From positions 104,496,778 to 104,560,777 of the forward strand of contig OY992536.1 in assembly GCA_963921195.1 (NCBI GenBank): 64,000 nucleotides of DNA, written 5' to 3'. Under the pieces are notes generated by a model, which saw only the letters and a program-made list of their open reading frames with translations, did not search any database and had not been told where the DNA came from. Shown piece by piece: positions 35,801-44,319 of the stretch (the stretch's first letter is position 1; each line of letters opens with the position of its first letter). The position numbers were made by a program, and so were the translations under genes. This DNA comes from Pegoplata infirma. Taxonomy: Eukaryota > Arthropoda > Insecta > Diptera > Anthomyiidae.

Positions 35801-37419
35801 AAACTATGAAAATTTGCCCAAAAATGTTGGGTAACTTTTCATATGGAATATGACCCAAAATTGTATGAAAAATTTTGGGCGAATTTTCGTTTTCTTTTTT
35901 GGGCGATTTTGCCTACAGCCGCTAACACCATTGAATTCAGAGTACCCGAATTAGATTTACCAGCAGGGTGCCCAGCTTGCTAATTTTTGCGACTAGCACA
36001 GTGTTATTAAAACATGTTTATTTTTTTTATAATGCGTTGTAGTTAATTTAATTTTTTAAATTTCGAAATCGAAAAAGGGGGAGGGGGTACGTACCTCCTG
36101 TGACCCCCCCTCTGTATACGTCCATGTCTCGAAGTCTATGAAAGGGAGAGAAATGGACACGGATAATATCTATGGCGACCCTTGAGGAACCCAATTGTGT
36201 CTGGACCCAACGGCGTCTTACCCTTACAAATCTGGACCCAATGGGGTCCTTCAATGGACATTTGGAACAAAATTTTAATAAAATTTCCTATTTTCTAATG
36301 TAGTTTTTTTTCTTAATTTCACGTCAGCTTGTCAGTTTCCTTAAATCAATTAATTAATCACAAAACACAATAACCTTAAGCATCTTGTTTTTATATGATG
36401 CCTTAAAATTGTTTTTCTACAATATGGAAAGTTCTAAAGATGAGAATGTATTTTTGTTATATTAGGACTTTTTATACCCTCCACTTAGTGATAGAGGGTA
36501 TATATAAGTTTGTCATTCTGTTTGTAACTCATCGAAATATCGATCTGGGACCCCATAAAGTATATATATTCATGATGCCCGATCAATTTTAAGACATTCT
36601 AGCGATGTCCGTCTGTCCGTCTGTCCGTCTGTCCGTCTGTCTGTCTGTTGAAAATGCTGTCGCGGACAAAATATTGCACAGAGATGACTGAAACTTAACA
36701 TATTTATTGGAAGTTCTCCCGAGAAGTTTGGTATTGCATTTGAGCGATATCGGTTCAGCGGTTCAAAAGTTATGAACGAAAATGTAAGCACACCTCAAAA
36801 ATTTCAGTACATTCAACATAACCTAAAAATACAAAATGCTTTAATTCGGCTTATGGTTGGCATATGTGAACATAATTGAACACCAAATGGTATTTAAACA
36901 AGTACGAACATATTTTTTGACAAAAAAGAAAAAAATTGCGGATTTTTTTTACCAAAATTTTTTTTCGCGGAAATTTTTTTTTCAAAAAAATTTTTTTTGT
37001 TTAAAGTAATTTCCTTTTAAATAAAGTTTTTTGCAATAATCTTTTTGAAATTGTGGAGGGTATCACTACATTCGGCAAGGCCGAATTTAACTTTTTTACT
37101 TGTTTTTAAGTAGTATTTGGTATACAACGTAAAAAAAGTATTCAACCAACGCATTTTGTTTTTTATTTTTTTATTTTTCTAATTCACCAAAAATAAAAAC
37201 AACCCCCAACCAAGATTTTTTTTTTCCTTTTTTTTTCGTGGAAATGCGAAAAAATCTTACAAAATGTATGTAGTTATACTAACTTTTACATACAAATTTC
37301 TTAATTAAAAATAAATATTTATACCACAAAGATGCGAATGTATGATTAAAAATTAATACAGATTAATTCCACTTACTTGTTGTCATAGCGTTTATATCTG
37401 GGCTATATTCATCGCCCAT
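20703..37419 (-). CDS. Syt4: Synaptotagmin 4, spliced gene (4 coding exons)
   Basis: Join of 37419-37377, 28920-27683, 27619-27545 and 20822-20703 on the minus strand; 491 codons plus TAA. All junctions are GT-AG and in phase (phase 1, then 0, 0). Order: short luminal N-terminus (1-14), one transmembrane helix (about 15-36, [20 protein letters not shown]), a Cys/Arg/Lys juxtamembrane stretch, a low-complexity linker (40-178), C2A (about 180-335) and C2B (about 348-485), ending in a WHKL motif (486-489). C2A loop 3 reads SFDRYSRDD, with Ser301 where synaptotagmin 1 has a calcium-binding Asp; this substitution is the known signature of the Syt4 group. C2B keeps Asp379, Asp385, Asp444 and Asp446, and has a polybasic KKKTHVKKR (401-409). 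Known family role: vesicle membrane calcium sensor; fly Syt4 acts postsynaptically in retrograde signalling at the neuromuscular junction. The coding parts show no frameshift or stop, so the gene looks functional. Confident identity; UTR structure is only inferred. Confidence 0.95.
22385..22880. mobile_element. pogo-like MITE
   Basis: Ends CAGTCAAACTCGGTTATAAC and inverse CAGTCGAACCCGGTTATAAC, TA on both sides (22383-22384, 22881-22882). GGTTATAACGAACT is repeated inward on both arms. Ends and TA target match pogo/Tigger-type elements. The flanking arm continues directly across it when compared with the 24.1-kb arm. Confidence 0.75.
23515..23953 (+). mobile_element. DINE-1-like Helentron, subfamily I, 5'-truncated
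   Basis: Begins at GACCCCATAAAGTATATATA, has the TTCTAGCGATGTCCGTCTG core, the AATTTGGCACGAATATGTCT block shared with 5250, and ends in the TTCGGCCCAGCCGAA hairpin. Confidence 0.72.
24782..25917 (-). pseudogene. LINE linker, RNase H and C-terminal knuckle, broken
   Basis: 25917-25627 carries the post-RT linker ([20 protein letters not shown]). 25401-25081 is an RNase H remnant ([10 protein letters not shown], where a catalytic DS is expected before Q). 25066-24782 carries [16 protein letters not shown] and the Cys/His knuckle. Same domain order as the LINE tail at 1711-2178. Confidence 0.75.
25925..26943 (-). pseudogene. LINE reverse transcriptase domain, broken
   Basis: Fragments 26943-26656, 26735-26529 and 26269-25925 carry RT blocks (KSPGPDG, FRPISL, KTELVLF, AKYLGV) in at least two frames. 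I did not find an intact catalytic xADD block. Several frameshifts and stops; not functional. Confidence 0.78.
27545..27619 (-). CDS. Syt4: Syt4 coding exon 3 (C2B calcium loop 3)
   Basis: 75 nt, 25 codons in phase 0, read as [20 protein letters not shown] then VTKNE. The acceptor is tatttttag (AG at 27621-27620) and the donor GAG|GTAAGT (GT at 27544-27543). It supplies Asp444 and Asp446 of the C2B calcium site. It lies only 63 bp downstream of exon 2. Confidence 0.93.
27620..27682 (-). other. Syt4 intron 2 (63 bp)
   Basis: Minimal dipteran-size intron with GTAAGTT donor and ATTTTTAG acceptor. It is the only Syt4 intron free of mobile elements. Confidence 0.9.
27683..28920 (-). CDS. Syt4: Syt4 coding exon 2 (TM helix, linker, C2A, start of C2B)
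   Basis: 1238 nt, residues 15-427. The acceptor is tttttcag at 28922-28921 and the donor GAG|GTAAGT at 27682-27681. The open frame runs on upstream as far as 28963, but the extra codons ([14 protein letters not shown]) are intron sequence. It holds the transmembrane helix, the linker, all of C2A and C2B up to FDIPAAE. The first C2A calcium-loop region is enlarged by a Gly/Ser/Asn-rich run (about 212-233) before [20 protein letters not shown]; the rest of C2A is strongly conserved in character ([20 protein letters not shown]). Confidence 0.96.
28983..29542. mobile_element. hAT MITE 62 bp from the Syt4 exon 2 acceptor
   Basis: TAGGGATGAGATTT at left, inverse AAATCTCATCCCTA at right, exact 8-bp duplication GTTATGAC (28975-28982, 29543-29550). 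The body is a degenerate run of GCATATTTT words. 8-bp duplication and TAGGG ends fit hAT. Confidence 0.82.
29550..30635. repeat. Dispersed repeat shared with 53385-53660
   Basis: GAAAGACTGAAGAAATAGCT, then after the MITE ACACATTTTGCTAGAAACG, and CCCGATCGGAAGACATCGGT. The same order at 53385-53660 lacks the MITE and gives its empty site. Confidence 0.75.
29636..30392. mobile_element. PIF/Harbinger-like MITE (TAA duplication)
   Basis: TATGCCATTTACATATACC at left; inverse TATGCTATTTACATATACC at right; TAA on both sides (29633-29635, 30393-30395). The empty site GCTATCTAAACTCTTTGG near 53410 shows exact ends. A 3-bp TAA duplication is typical of PIF/Harbinger. No transposase. Confidence 0.78.
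31191..32682. mobile_element. MULE-like foldback element with 9-bp duplication
   Basis: TAGACTGGCATTTTT and inverse TAGGCTGGCATTTTT, exact 9-bp duplication ATGTTGGAG (31182-31190, 32683-32691). Inverted arms extend several hundred bp (GGCGCCCGGCGATCAAA near 31313; GATCGCCGGGCGCCACGG near 31890). 9-bp duplication and long terminal inverted repeats fit Mutator-like elements. No transposase. Confidence 0.78.
31946..32583. mobile_element. TAGATGGGA-ended foldback element nested inside the MULE-like element
   Basis: TAGATGGGAATTTTTCATTA at 31948, inverse TAGATGGGACTAATTAATT at right, with TGGTACCACA repeated on both sides (31936-31945, 32584-32593). The body is palindromic AATGGTAATGAAAAAAATTTCATTACCATT-type sequence in short pieces. 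The 9-10 bp duplication again suggests MULE-like mobilisation. Confidence 0.7.
32734..32887. other. Short unclassified spacer
   Basis: Between two DINE copies; no family recognised. Confidence 0.35.
32888..33663 (-). mobile_element. DINE-1-like Helentron, subfamily III, copy 4
   Basis: On the minus strand: worn ACCACTCTGTGGTACAGGGTATGAG-type start at 33663 side, ATGTCCGTCCGTCCATGTAA run near 33520, and 3' hairpin TCGGTCTTGACCGACTATAA with CTTACTT end at 32888. Confidence 0.76.
33755..34148. repeat. Inverted repeat, arms about 190 bp
   Basis: GCCAAAAGATGGCCAC at left pairs with GTGGCCATCGTTTGGC at right, continuing inward through ATTGTGGGAAAATTTATGAA. Both arms give similar short frames ([14 protein letters not shown]), which are an artefact of the symmetry. 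Confidence 0.72.
34751..35920. mobile_element. MULE-like element with 9-bp duplication
   Basis: GGCTGTAGGCAAAATCGCCC at both ends in inverse orientation, flanked by exact GCTAACACC (34742-34750, 35921-35929). The subterminal arms repeat CGCCCAAAAA-type words. Contains a direct duplication (AATAACTTTAAGACAAAGAC at 35021 and 35127) and a tRNA-like segment. Confidence 0.78.
35460..35535 (+). repeat. tRNA-like segment
   Basis: TAGCGTGGTAATCTGC resembles an A box; TTTTGGGTTCGATTCCCACC carries a B box and T arm; AAAACC follows. Resembles the SINE head at 18545. Not a complete cloverleaf. Confidence 0.4.
36004..36472. other. Unclassified, with a GC-richer block
   Basis: 36075-36260 is rich in GGACCCAA and GACCCC-type words (AAGGGGGAGGGGGTACGTAC, GGACCCAATGGGGTCC palindrome near 36234), then AT-rich. 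No family recognised. Confidence 0.4.
36473..37102 (+). mobile_element. DINE-1-like Helentron, subfamily II, full length
   Basis: TATACCCTCCACTTAGTGAT start, GACCCCATAAAGTATATATA, GATGTCCGTCTGTCCGTCTG run at 36605, and 3' hairpin ATTCGGCAAGGCCGAAT with TTACTTG end. Lies 274 bp inside intron 1 from the exon 1 donor. Provides the empty site for the CCCGAG copy at 50685. Confidence 0.82.
37377..37419 (-). CDS. Syt4: Syt4 coding exon 1 (start codon)
   Basis: 43 nt: the ATG at 37419-37417 in a good context (CAAAATGG) encodes [14 protein letters not shown] plus one base of codon 15. The donor reads A|GTAAGT (GT at 37376-37375). The leftover base A joins TT of exon 2 to give Ile15, which enters the transmembrane segment. 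The exon is too short to appear as a long open frame and was found from phase, donor strength and start context. Residues 1-14 would be the short luminal/extracellular tail. Confidence 0.88.
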
Positions 37420-37536
37420 TTTGACTATTTTTGTTTTTTGTGTGTTTTGTTGAGATTAACTGCTATTTATCCTTGTTTTTTTTTTGCAAAGCAAAATAAT
37501 TATGAAATGCGTCGTAGTAATGGGAAGGTTGGAGTA
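37420..37536 (-). promoter_or_regulatory. Syt4: Syt4 5' UTR part of exon 1, with candidate upstream splice acceptor
   Basis: Directly upstream of the ATG is an A-rich leader (CAACAAAACACAC then CAAAAATAGTCAAA). At 37538-37537 a tttttctttcag|TACTCC acceptor suggests that the leader is spliced to a noncoding exon further upstream, at higher coordinates, not identified with confidence. No TATA or Inr was recognised. One GTAAGT donor at 63693-63688 could belong to such an exon, but nothing else supports it. Confidence 0.45.
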
Positions 37537-38094
37537 CTGAAAGAAAAACAAAAAAAAATCTAAAATTAGTTTTCTGCTGTTGGTAGATCTGCTAATACGT
37601 GCAAATTTATTCAAAATAACTTCAATATATGAAATCGATATTATGCCCTAATGTATGCTAAGTTTTTTTATTTATGAGTTACTCTCTTACTAATCCACAC
37701 ACACACACACACAAACACTCAAATAAGTTATAAGTGATGCCAACGCGTTGCTATAAATTGAAGATGGTTTTTAAGTTTTGAAAAAAATACTAACAAGGAT
37801 AGTATTTTGATGCGAACTCTTCGATTGTCATGAAACTGAACATACTAACGTTTAGAACCATGGCCAATGGTTGTCAGATACGGTGATTTCTTGCAATCGT
37901 GGCGATTTTTAAATGCGTTTGGCAGCGTGATTTTTAATTTGGCATCATGGCGATTTATAAAAATATTTGTGATTTCTTTGGTGATTTTCAAGAATTGTTT
38001 TTTTTTTTAAAGTACACTGAAAGAAAAATTGTAAAATTACCAAAAAAAATTGTAAATTTATTGTTTGCTACCTCCTATTTTACGAGAATTTCTA
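37537..38094. other. Sequence upstream of Syt4 exon 1
   Basis: 37537-37990 is unclassified apart from a short CA microsatellite (37696-37711). 38014-38094 resembles the ACAAAGTT family (AATTGTAAATTTATTG, CCTCCTATTTTACGAG). Confidence 0.4.
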
Positions 38095-38612
38095 CACACA
38101 AAAAAAAACTTTGTCAAATTACTAGGAAAAGTCTTGTAATCCCATTTTACCAATATTTGACAGTTTTCCTTGTTTTTTTAACAAATCAAAATTTAAATTT
38201 TTTTGTAATTTTAATTTTTTTTTTTTTGTAATTTTACAAATTTTCAAGATAATTTTACAAAAGAAATCAAGTAAATTCACGAGAATTCCTCATAATTTTA
38301 ATTGTGCCAAAAAACTGTAAATTTACAATTTTATTGGTAACAAGCTTGTAAAATTACAAAATTATTGGAAAAAAGCTTGTAAAATTACTAGGAATTCTCG
38401 TAAAATATGAGGTAGCAAAAAATACGAAACCTCTTTGTAAATTTTATCGTGCCAAAAAACTTGTAAATTTACAATTTATTGGTAAGAACCTTGTAAAATT
38501 ACAAAATTATTGGTTAAAAGATTATAAAATTACTAGGAATTTTTTTCAAATAGGAGGTAGCAAACAAAAAAAAGTTACAAGTTTTTTTGTAATTTTACAT
38601 TTTTTTTGAGTG
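38095..38612. mobile_element. ACAAAGTTTTTTTT family TA-site element, copy 2
   Basis: ACACAAAAAAAAACTTTGTC at left, TTACATTTTTTTTGAGTG at right, TA on both sides. Same body words as 11264-11793. Confidence 0.55.
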
Positions 38613-38623
38613 TAGTAAAAATT

Positions 38624-40473
38624 GCAAGCTTTTTTGTAATTTTACAACCTTTTTACCAATAAAATCATAAATTTATAACTTTTTTGATGCAATAAAAATT
38701 ACAACGAATTCTCGTGACTGTACTAGATTTTGCGCAACCTCCTATTTCACGAGAATTCCTGGTAAAAACTACGAGATTTGTTTGTAATTTTACAAGCTTT
38801 TTACCAATAAAATAGTAAATTTACAACTTTTTTGATGCGATATAACTTACAAGTACTAGTTTTGTTTTGAAAAACTACAATTGAATTTCGATCGAAAAAC
38901 AAAGAAAACTGTGAAATACCGCTAAAACGGGATTACGAGCTTTATTCAAGTAATTTGATAATTTTTTTTATATCCTCCACTCTAGTGATAGGGGGTGTAT
39001 ATAAGTTTGTCATTCCGTTTGTGACGTCTAGGACCCCATAAAGTTTACACATTCATGATCCTCGGTAAATCATGAATATATCCCCGGGTCTTTCGGACAA
39101 CCCGGGTAGACCGGTCTTTTTATTAATATTTTTATTTTTAAAAAATTTCCCATATCCACTATTTTTAAGAACAACTCAAAAGTCTAATCTGAAATATTTT
39201 GTAAAGAAAGTGAATTTTTTACAAAACTTTACAATGCGAACACTTTCAATGCGAACACTTTCGTTATCTTTTTTTCATTAAAAATTTAATGTGCCGATAT
39301 CTCAAAAAATAAGCAAGATATAGCAAAACCAAGAAAACTCTCAAAAGAAATATATCTAACAGCCTTTCTCTATCCATGTGTGGACTCAATAGGTCCGAAA
39401 TTTTAATATAAAAATTTGCATTCCGGAAAATTTTAAAAAGCCAATAAATTGATAAGTCCAAAGGTATTTTTGTTGCAATTTACTTGTAGAAGTTTACCTC
39501 AGAATACCCAAAAGCCCTGAGAACAAAAGTTTTTGAGTTATTTGATTTGCAAGCTTTTTTGTAATTTTACAACCTTTTTACCAATAAAATCATAAATTTA
39601 TAACTTTTTTGATGCAATAAAAATTACAAAGAATTCTCGTGACTGTACTAGATTTTGCGCAACCTCCTATTTCACGAGAATTCCTGGTAAAAACTACGAG
39701 ATTTGTTTATAATTTTACAAGCTTTTTACCAATAAAATAGTAAATTTACAACTTTTTTGATGCGATATAACTTACAAGTACTAGTTTTGTTTTGAAAAAC
39801 TACAATTGAATTTCGATCGAAAAACAAAGAAAACTGTGAAATACCGCTAAAACGGGATTACGAGCTTTTTTCAAGTAATTTGATAATTTTTTTTATATCC
39901 TCCACTCTAGTGATAGGGGGTGTATATAAGTTTGTCATTCCGTTTGTGACGTCTAGGACCCCATAAAGTTTACATATTCATGATCCTCGGTAAATCATGA
40001 ATATATCCCCGGGTCTTTCGGACAACCCGGGTAGACCGGTCTTTTTATTAATATTTTTATTTTTAAAAAATTTCCCATATCCACTATTTTTAAGAACAAC
40101 TCAAAAGTCTAATCTGAAATATTTTGTAAAGAAAGTGAATTTTTTACAAAACTTTACAATGCGAACACTTTCAATGCGAACACTTTCGTTATCTTTTTTT
40201 CATTAAAAATTTAATGTGCCGATATCTCAAAAAATAAGCAAGATATAGCAAAACCAAGAAAACTCTCAAAAGAAATATATCTAACAGCCTTTCTCTATCC
40301 ATGTGTGGACTCAATAGGTCCGAAATTTTAATATAAAAATTTGCATTCCGGAAAATTTTAAAAAGCCAATAAATCGATAAGTCCAAAGGTATTTTTGTTG
40401 CAATTTACTTGTAGAAGTTTACCTCAGAATACCCAAAAGCCCTGAGAACAAAAGTTTTTGAGTTATTTGATTT
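38624..40473 (+). repeat. 925-bp direct tandem duplication
   Basis: Units 38624-39548 and 39549-40473 differ at only a handful of bases I could see (for example ACACATTC/ACATATTC, AATTGATAAG/AATCGATAAG). Junction: the word GCAA begins each unit and follows the second. Each unit contains a subfamily II DINE 5' fragment (TATCCTCCACTCTAGTGATA). Any short frame inside occurs twice. Confidence 0.93.
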
Positions 40474-40558
40474 GCAATTTTTTCAGGACCCCAAAACCCA
40501 TTATTTCTTAAAATTTTTGTTCTACTATCGGCACAAAAAGCTGTGGATAGATCGGCAA

Positions 40559-40721
40559 CTATGCCTTACCCCTCAGCTCCACCTTCCATAATTATGTTAA
40601 CATAAAGCAACAAACACACACAAAACAATAACAAATTTTAGTTTGTTGTTTTTGTTTTGTGTGTGTTTGTTGCTTTATGTTTACATACTTATGGAAGGTG
40701 GAGCTGAGGGGTAAGGCATAG
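40559..40721. repeat. Hairpin with about 70-bp arms
   Basis: TATGCCTTACCCCTCAGCTC...TTCCATAA...AACATAAAGCAACAAACAC pairs with the inverse ending GGGGTAAGGCATA. The loop is about 17 nt. A shorter GTAAGGTGGAGCTGAGG copy follows at 40721. Confidence 0.8.
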
Positions 40722-41099
40722 TAAGGTGGAGCTGAGGAGTTAAGTATTCTTTTTCCGTATGTAGTCATTTAAAGCAACACAAAAAAGTGCCGTCCTAAAG
40801 ACCGAAAATGACCGTCCCAATTTTATGTGAATTTATGGAAAACACACTACTTTATGTGTTTAATAGCCGGTTTCTAAAAAAAATTGTCAACGATCGGGAC
40901 CAAACGCTGTGAGTAGATCGACAATTATGTCTAAAGTATTCTTGTTCCATATGGACTCATTTGAAGCAACCACAAAAAAAAGTACCGTCCTAAAGACAGA
41001 AAAAGACCGTCTCAATCTATATATATAAAAGAGTTGGGTGAGTGAGTGACTGACTGACTGACTGACTGACTGACTCATCATCGCCCAGCCCAAACCGCT

Positions 41100-42066
41100 G
41101 AAGCTAGAGACTTGAAATTTGGACTGTAGGTTCACCTCCCGGAATATAGATCCACTAAGGCTGGATTTTTGCCAATGTTGATTCTAAGGGGGTAAAAAGG
41201 GTAAAAAAACTGTACTTTTGGTACTTTTTATATCTCCTGAAATAATGGTCATGGAGACTTGAAATTTGAACTGTATGTTCACCTCCCGGAATACAGATCC
41301 ACTATGGTTGGATTTTTGCCAGTGTTGATTCTAAGGGGGTAAAAAGGGTAAAAAACTGTACTTTTGGTACTTTTTATATCTCATGAAATAATGGTCATAG
41401 AGACTTGAAATTTGGACTATATGTTCACCTCCCGGAATGTAGATCCTCTATGGCTGGACTTTTGCCAATGTTGATTCTAAGGGGGTAAAAAGGGTAAAAA
41501 ACTGTACTTTTGGTACCTTTTATATTTTCGTAAATAATTGTCACAGAGACTTGAAATTTGGACTGTATGTTCACCTCCCGGAATAAAAATTCACTAAGGC
41601 TGGATTTTCGTCAATGATGATTCTAAGGGGGTAAAAAGGGTAAAAAACTGTACTTTTGGTACCTTTTTTATTTCCTTAAATAATGGTATTAGAAACTTGA
41701 AATTTGCAATGTAGGTTTACCTCCCGGAAAAAAAATCACCAAGGCTGGGTTTTTGCCAATGTTGATTCTACGGGGGTAAAATGGGTAAAAAAGTGTACTT
41801 TTGGTACTTTTTATATCTCCTTAAATAATAGTCATAGAGATTTTTAAAATTGGACTGTATGTTCACCTCTCGGAATAAAGATCCAGGCTGGATTTTTGCC
41901 AATGATGATTCTAAGGGGAAAAAAAGGGTTAAAACTGTACTTTTGGTACCTTTTACATTTACTTAAATAATGGTACTAGAAACTTGAAATTTGTAATGTA
42001 GGTTCACCTTCCGGAAAAAAGATTCAATAAGGCTGGGTTTTTGCCAATGTTGATTCTACGGGGGTA
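41100..42066 (+). repeat. About 146-bp tandem array, about 7 copies
   Basis: Each unit has GACTTGAAATTTGGACTGTA, TTCACCTCCCGGAATA, GCTGGATTTTTGCCAATGTT, GGGGGTAAAAAGGGT and CTGTACTTTTGGTACTTTTT. A worn continuation follows the 16-bp array until about 44700. Confidence 0.88.
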
Positions 42067-42068
42067 AA

Positions 42069-44319
42069 GGTATAAAAAGTACCTTTTAAAAAAGTACCTT
42101 TTAAAAAAGTACCTTTTATAAAAAGTACCTTTTATAAAAAGTACCTTTTATAAAAAGTACCTTTTATAAAAAGTACTTTATATAAAAAGTACCTTTTATA
42201 AAAAGTAACTTTTATAAAAAGTACCTTTTATAAAAAGTACCTTTTATAAAAAGTACCTTTTATAAAAAGTACCTTTTATAAAAAGTACCTTTTATAAAAA
42301 GTACCTTTTATAAAAAGTACCTTTCATAAAAAGTACCTTTTACAAAAAGTACCTTTTATAAAAAGTACCTTTTATAAAAAGTACCTTTTATAAAAAGTAC
42401 CTTTTATAAAAAGTACCTTTTATAAAAAGTACCTTTTATAAAAAGTACCTTTTATAAAAAGTAACTTTTATAAAAAGTACCTTTTATAAAAAGTACCTTT
42501 TATAAAAAGTACCTTTTATAAAAAGTACCTTTTATAAAAAGTACCTTTTATAAAAAGTACCTTTCATAAAATGTACCTTTTACAAAAAGTACCTTTTATA
42601 AAAAGTACCTTTTATAAAAAGTATCTTTTATAAAAAGTACCTTTTATAAAAAGTGCTTTATATAAAAAGTACTTTTATAAAAAGTAACTTTTATAAAAAG
42701 TACCTTTTATAAAAAGTACCTTTTATAAAAAGTACCTTTATATAAAAAGTACCTTTTATAAAAAGTACCTTTTATAAAAAGTACCTTTTATAAAAAGTAC
42801 CTTTTATAAAAAGTACCTTTTATAAAAAGTACCTTTTATAAAAAGTACCTTTCATAAAAAGTACCTTTTATAAAAAGTACCTTTTATAAAAAGTACCTTT
42901 TATAAAAAGTACCTTTTATAAAAAGTACCTTTTATGAAAAGTACCTTGTATAAAAAGTACCTTTTATAAAAAGTACCTTTTATAAAAAGTACCTTTTATA
43001 AAAAGTACCTTTTATAAAAAGTACCTTTTATAAAAAGTACCTTTATATAAAAAGTACCTCTTATAAAAAGTACCTTTTATAAAAAGTACCTTTTATAAAA
43101 AGTACCTTTTATAAAAAGTACCTTTTATAAAAAGTACCTTTCATAAAAAGTACCTTTTATAAAAAGTACCTTTTATAAAAAGTACCTTTTATAAAAAGTA
43201 CCTTTTATAAAAAGTACCTTTTATAAAAAGTACCTTTTATAAAAAGTACCTTTTATAAAAAGTACCTTTTATAAAAAGTACCTTTTATAAAAAGTACCTT
43301 TTATAAAAAGTACCTTTTATAAAAAGTACCTTTTATAAAAAGTACCTTTTATAAAAAGTACCTTTTATAAAAAGTACCTTTTATAAAAAGTACCTTTTAT
43401 AAAAAGTACCTTTTATAAAAAGTACCTTTTATAAAAAGTACCTTTTATAAAAAGTACCTTTTATAAAAAGTACCTTTTATAAAAAGTACCTTTTATAAAA
43501 AGTACCTTTTATAAAAAGTACCTTTTATAAAAAGTACCTTTTATAAAAAGTACCTTTTATAAAAAGTACCTTTTATAAAAAGTACCTTTTATAAAAAGTA
43601 CCTTTTATAAAAAGTACCTTTTATAAAAAGTACCTTTTATAAAAAGTACCTTTTATAAAAAGTACCTTTTATAAAAAATACTTTTTATAAAAAGTACCTT
43701 TTATAAAAAGTACCTTTTATAAAAAGTACCTTTTATAAAAAGTACCTTTTATTAAAAGTACCTTTTATAAAAAGTACCTTTTATAAAAAGTACCTTTTAT
43801 AAAAAGTACCTTTTATAAAAAGTACCTTTTATAAAAAGTACCTTTTATAAAAAGTACCTTTTATAAAAAGTACCTTTTATAAAAAGTACCTTTTATAAAA
43901 AGTACCTTTTATAAAAAGTACCTTTTATAAAAAGTACCTTTTATAAAAAGTACCTTTTATAAAAAGTTCCTTTTATAAAAAGTACCTCTTATAAAAAGTA
44001 CCTTTTATAAAAAGTACCTTTTATAAAAAGTACCTTTTATAAAAATTACCTTTTATAAAAAGTACCTTTTATAAAAAGTACCTTTTATAAAAAGTATCTT
44101 TTATAAAAAGTACCTTGTATAAAAAGTACCTTTTATAAAAAGAACCTTTTATAAAAAGTACCTTTTATAAAAAGTACCTTTTATATAAAGTACCTTTTAT
44201 AAAAAGTACCTTTTATAAAAAGTACCTTTTATAAAAAGTACCTTTTATAAAAAGTACCTTTTATAAAAAGTACCTTTTATAAAAAGTACCTTTTATAAAA
44301 AGAACCTTTTATAAAAAGG
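42069..44319 (+). repeat. 16-bp minisatellite, about 140 copies
   Basis: Unit ACCTTTTATAAAAAGT, a near-palindrome centred on TTTTATAAAA. Very homogeneous, with scattered single-base variants. It appears to have grown from the GTACTTTTGGTACCTTTTA segment of the adjoining 146-bp unit. Confidence 0.95.

Larger units (their letters stand above)
33679..36003. mobile_element. CACTGTGCT-ended composite inverted-repeat element
   Basis: CACTGTGCTCGAATTTGGCA...CAAGCTGGGCAC at left; inverse CACTGTGCTAGTCGCAAAAA...CAAGCTGGGCAC at right. TT flanks both sides. Subterminal GAATTCAATGGTG is also inverted. CACTG ends suggest the CMC group, but this is tentative. Contains a foldback at 33755-34148 and a MULE-like insertion at 34751-35920. 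Confidence 0.55.
28921..37376 (-). other. Syt4 intron 1 (8456 bp), transposon-filled
   Basis: GTAAGT donor, TTTTTCAG acceptor. Contains a hAT MITE, a Harbinger-like MITE, a three-level DINE/MULE-like/foldback nest, a minus-strand DINE, a CACTG-ended composite element with a second MULE-like element inside, and a second-subfamily DINE. These are listed separately. Confidence 0.85.

Noticed and set aside
39072..40206. Conserved 69-residue protein present twice (MNISPGLSDNPGRPVFLLIF)
   Set aside because: The identity comes from the 925-bp DNA duplication; the frame starts in a DINE 5' fragment.
42069..44319. CRISPR array
   Set aside because: Contiguous 16-bp units with no spacers, in a eukaryotic Helitron; it is a minisatellite.
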